6,657 nt of DNA, taken from positions 9,839 through 16,495 of the forward strand of contig JAHDHT010000008.1 in the NCBI GenBank assembly GCA_020631175.1, in the 5' to 3' direction. The notes beneath the pieces are model-generated. The model saw only the letters and a list, made by a program, of their open reading frames with translations. It did no database searches and was not told the origin of the DNA. Shown here in pieces: positions 5,729 through 6,657 of the stretch (positions within the stretch are counted from its first letter, which is position 1; every line of letters begins with the position of its first letter). Source of the stretch: Chitinophagales bacterium. Its GTDB lineage: Bacteria; Bacteroidota; Bacteroidia; Chitinophagales; JAHDHT01. The translations under genes and the position numbers were made by a program.

Positions 5729-6657
5729 ATGAAAACTAATTTTACGATTTTACTCCTTTTATGCCTTACTTACTTTGGATATGCTCAAAATACCGGACTA
5801 GCCTTTAATGGACTCGATACCAGAGTCGAAATTGCAGATAAACCAGAACTTAATGTAAGTGATCCTTACACGCTTGAAGCTTGGATTTATGCCAATCAAT
5901 GGGCAGGACAAAGCTGGCAGGGAAGTCTGATTACTTCTGATAATCAAGGTCCTGATAGAGGTTTCGCCTTCCGATGTGGAGGAAATGGAACCCTTTCTTT
6001 TGTAATGGCAGCAGATAATGCATGGAATGAGGTGCAGTCTTCTCCGGTAATGAATGTAGAACAATGGCATCATGTTGCTGTTGTGGTGGATGCCGGTACA
6101 ATGACATTATATATTGACGGGGAAGTCAATGGAAGTGCATCATATTCAGGTACCATTTCACCAAATGAAAATCCGATTACAATAGGAGCTTCTACAGGTT
6201 TTGATGGAAGACATTTTGATGGATCAATCGATGAAGTCAGATTCTGGAATACTGCAAGATCACAACAGCAAATTGCCGATAATCAAAGCGTTGATTTAAC
6301 CGGTAATGAAGCTAATCTTGTTGGATATTTTCCTTTCAATGATGGAAGTGGTACAACAGCAACTAACCTCGTAGATGCTGCTTGCTCAGGTACTTTATTA
6401 AATATGGATGATAATAATTGGGTGGATGGATATGCCATCGCTCAGTTCGATGTAAATCTATCTCCATTAAAAGGAGTTGATTTAATCAATATGAAAGACA
6501 AGCCGGTGAAGCTTGAAATAGATATTAAAAATTTAGGCCAGCAAGCCATTTCAGATGTGTTTGCGACAGTTGCCGTCAATGGAAATGATCAATTCACTGA
6601 AACAATTAATGCATCAATCGGATCCGGTGAATTATTCACATATGAATTTCAATCTCC
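5729..6657 (+). CDS. Secreted LamG-domain protein with following CARDB-like domain (truncated at right edge)
   Basis: The reading frame is open from the ATG at 5729 to the window edge (309 full codons), so the C-terminus is missing. Residues 1-19 are a Sec signal peptide with a GYA cleavage site and Gln at position 20, fitting the Bacteroidota tendency to have Gln first in mature signal-peptidase-I products. Residues about 22-206 form a concanavalin A-like LamG/Laminin_G_3 domain: TLEAWIYA (48-55), WHHVAVVVD (113-121), MTLYIDGE (125-132), ITIGAS (150-155), GSIDEVRFWNTARS (165-178) and LVGYFPFNDGSG (197-208). Residues about 237-309 look like a CARDB-type beta-sandwich (VKLEIDIKNLG, 260-270). 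No catalytic motif is visible in this part. Such proteins are often large multidomain surface proteins secreted by type IX systems, but the C-terminal sorting domain that would show this is outside the window. It may bind glycans for the neighbouring enzymes or be unrelated; the specific function is unknown. Confidence 0.88.
   Translation, partial: MKTNFTILLLLCLTYFGYAQNTGLAFNGLDTRVEIADKPELNVSDPYTLEAWIYANQWAGQSWQGSLITSDNQGPDRGFAFRCGGNGTLSFVMAADNAWNEVQSSPVMNVEQWHHVAVVVDAGTMTLYIDGEVNGSASYSGTISPNENPITIGASTGFDGRHFDGSIDEVRFWNTARSQQQIADNQSVDLTGNEANLVGYFPFNDGSGTTATNLVDAACSGTLLNMDDNNWVDGYAIAQFDVNLSPLKGVDLINMKDKPVKLEIDIKNLGQQAISDVFATVAVNGNDQFTETINASIGSGELFTYEFQS

Noticed and set aside
5798..6073. Minus-strand open frame of 91 codons
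   Set aside because: It is antisense to the LamG domain, whose frame carries a signal peptide and clear domain motifs.

Overview
The window looks like a piece of a Bacteroidota chromosome. It is AT-rich, the genes lack clear Shine-Dalgarno sequences, and two of the exported enzymes carry lipoprotein signal peptides. The families present (GH92, a lipoprotein GH2 beta-mannosidase, an FHS-type sugar permease, a LamG surface protein) are typical of glycan-degrading Bacteroidota. No genus can be assigned from the sequence alone.

Layout. Two units diverge from a 120-bp AT-rich intergenic region (1181-1300). Leftward (minus strand) run cutC (485-1180) and then the N-terminal 162 residues of a beta-mannosidase lipoprotein (1-488, leaving the window at its left edge). 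These two genes overlap by the four bases ATGA. Rightward (plus strand) run a 975-residue GH92 alpha-mannosidase lipoprotein (1301-4228) and a 443-residue FHS/GluP-type MFS sugar transporter (4293-5624). The 64-bp gap between them contains a clear imperfect hairpin (4256-4282). After a 104-bp gap with a weaker hairpin comes the start of a secreted LamG-domain protein (5729 to the right edge, truncated).

How it fits together. GH92 enzymes remove alpha-linked mannose, GH2 beta-mannosidases remove the beta-1,4-mannose that caps the chitobiose core of N-glycans, and an FHS permease can carry the released monosaccharide across the inner membrane. The simplest reading is a small mannose-rich glycan (probably N-glycan) utilisation locus split over two divergent transcripts. 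There is no SusC/SusD pair, sensor or regulator in the window. CutC, traditionally called a copper homeostasis protein, is tightly coupled to the mannosidase gene, which makes a role in glycan metabolism worth considering. The LamG protein may be a surface lectin or adhesin, or an unrelated neighbour.

I found no RNA genes, CRISPR arrays, insertion sequences, phage genes or defence systems. Nothing here amounts to a clearly new system; the most interesting points are the CutC coupling and the intercistronic hairpin.
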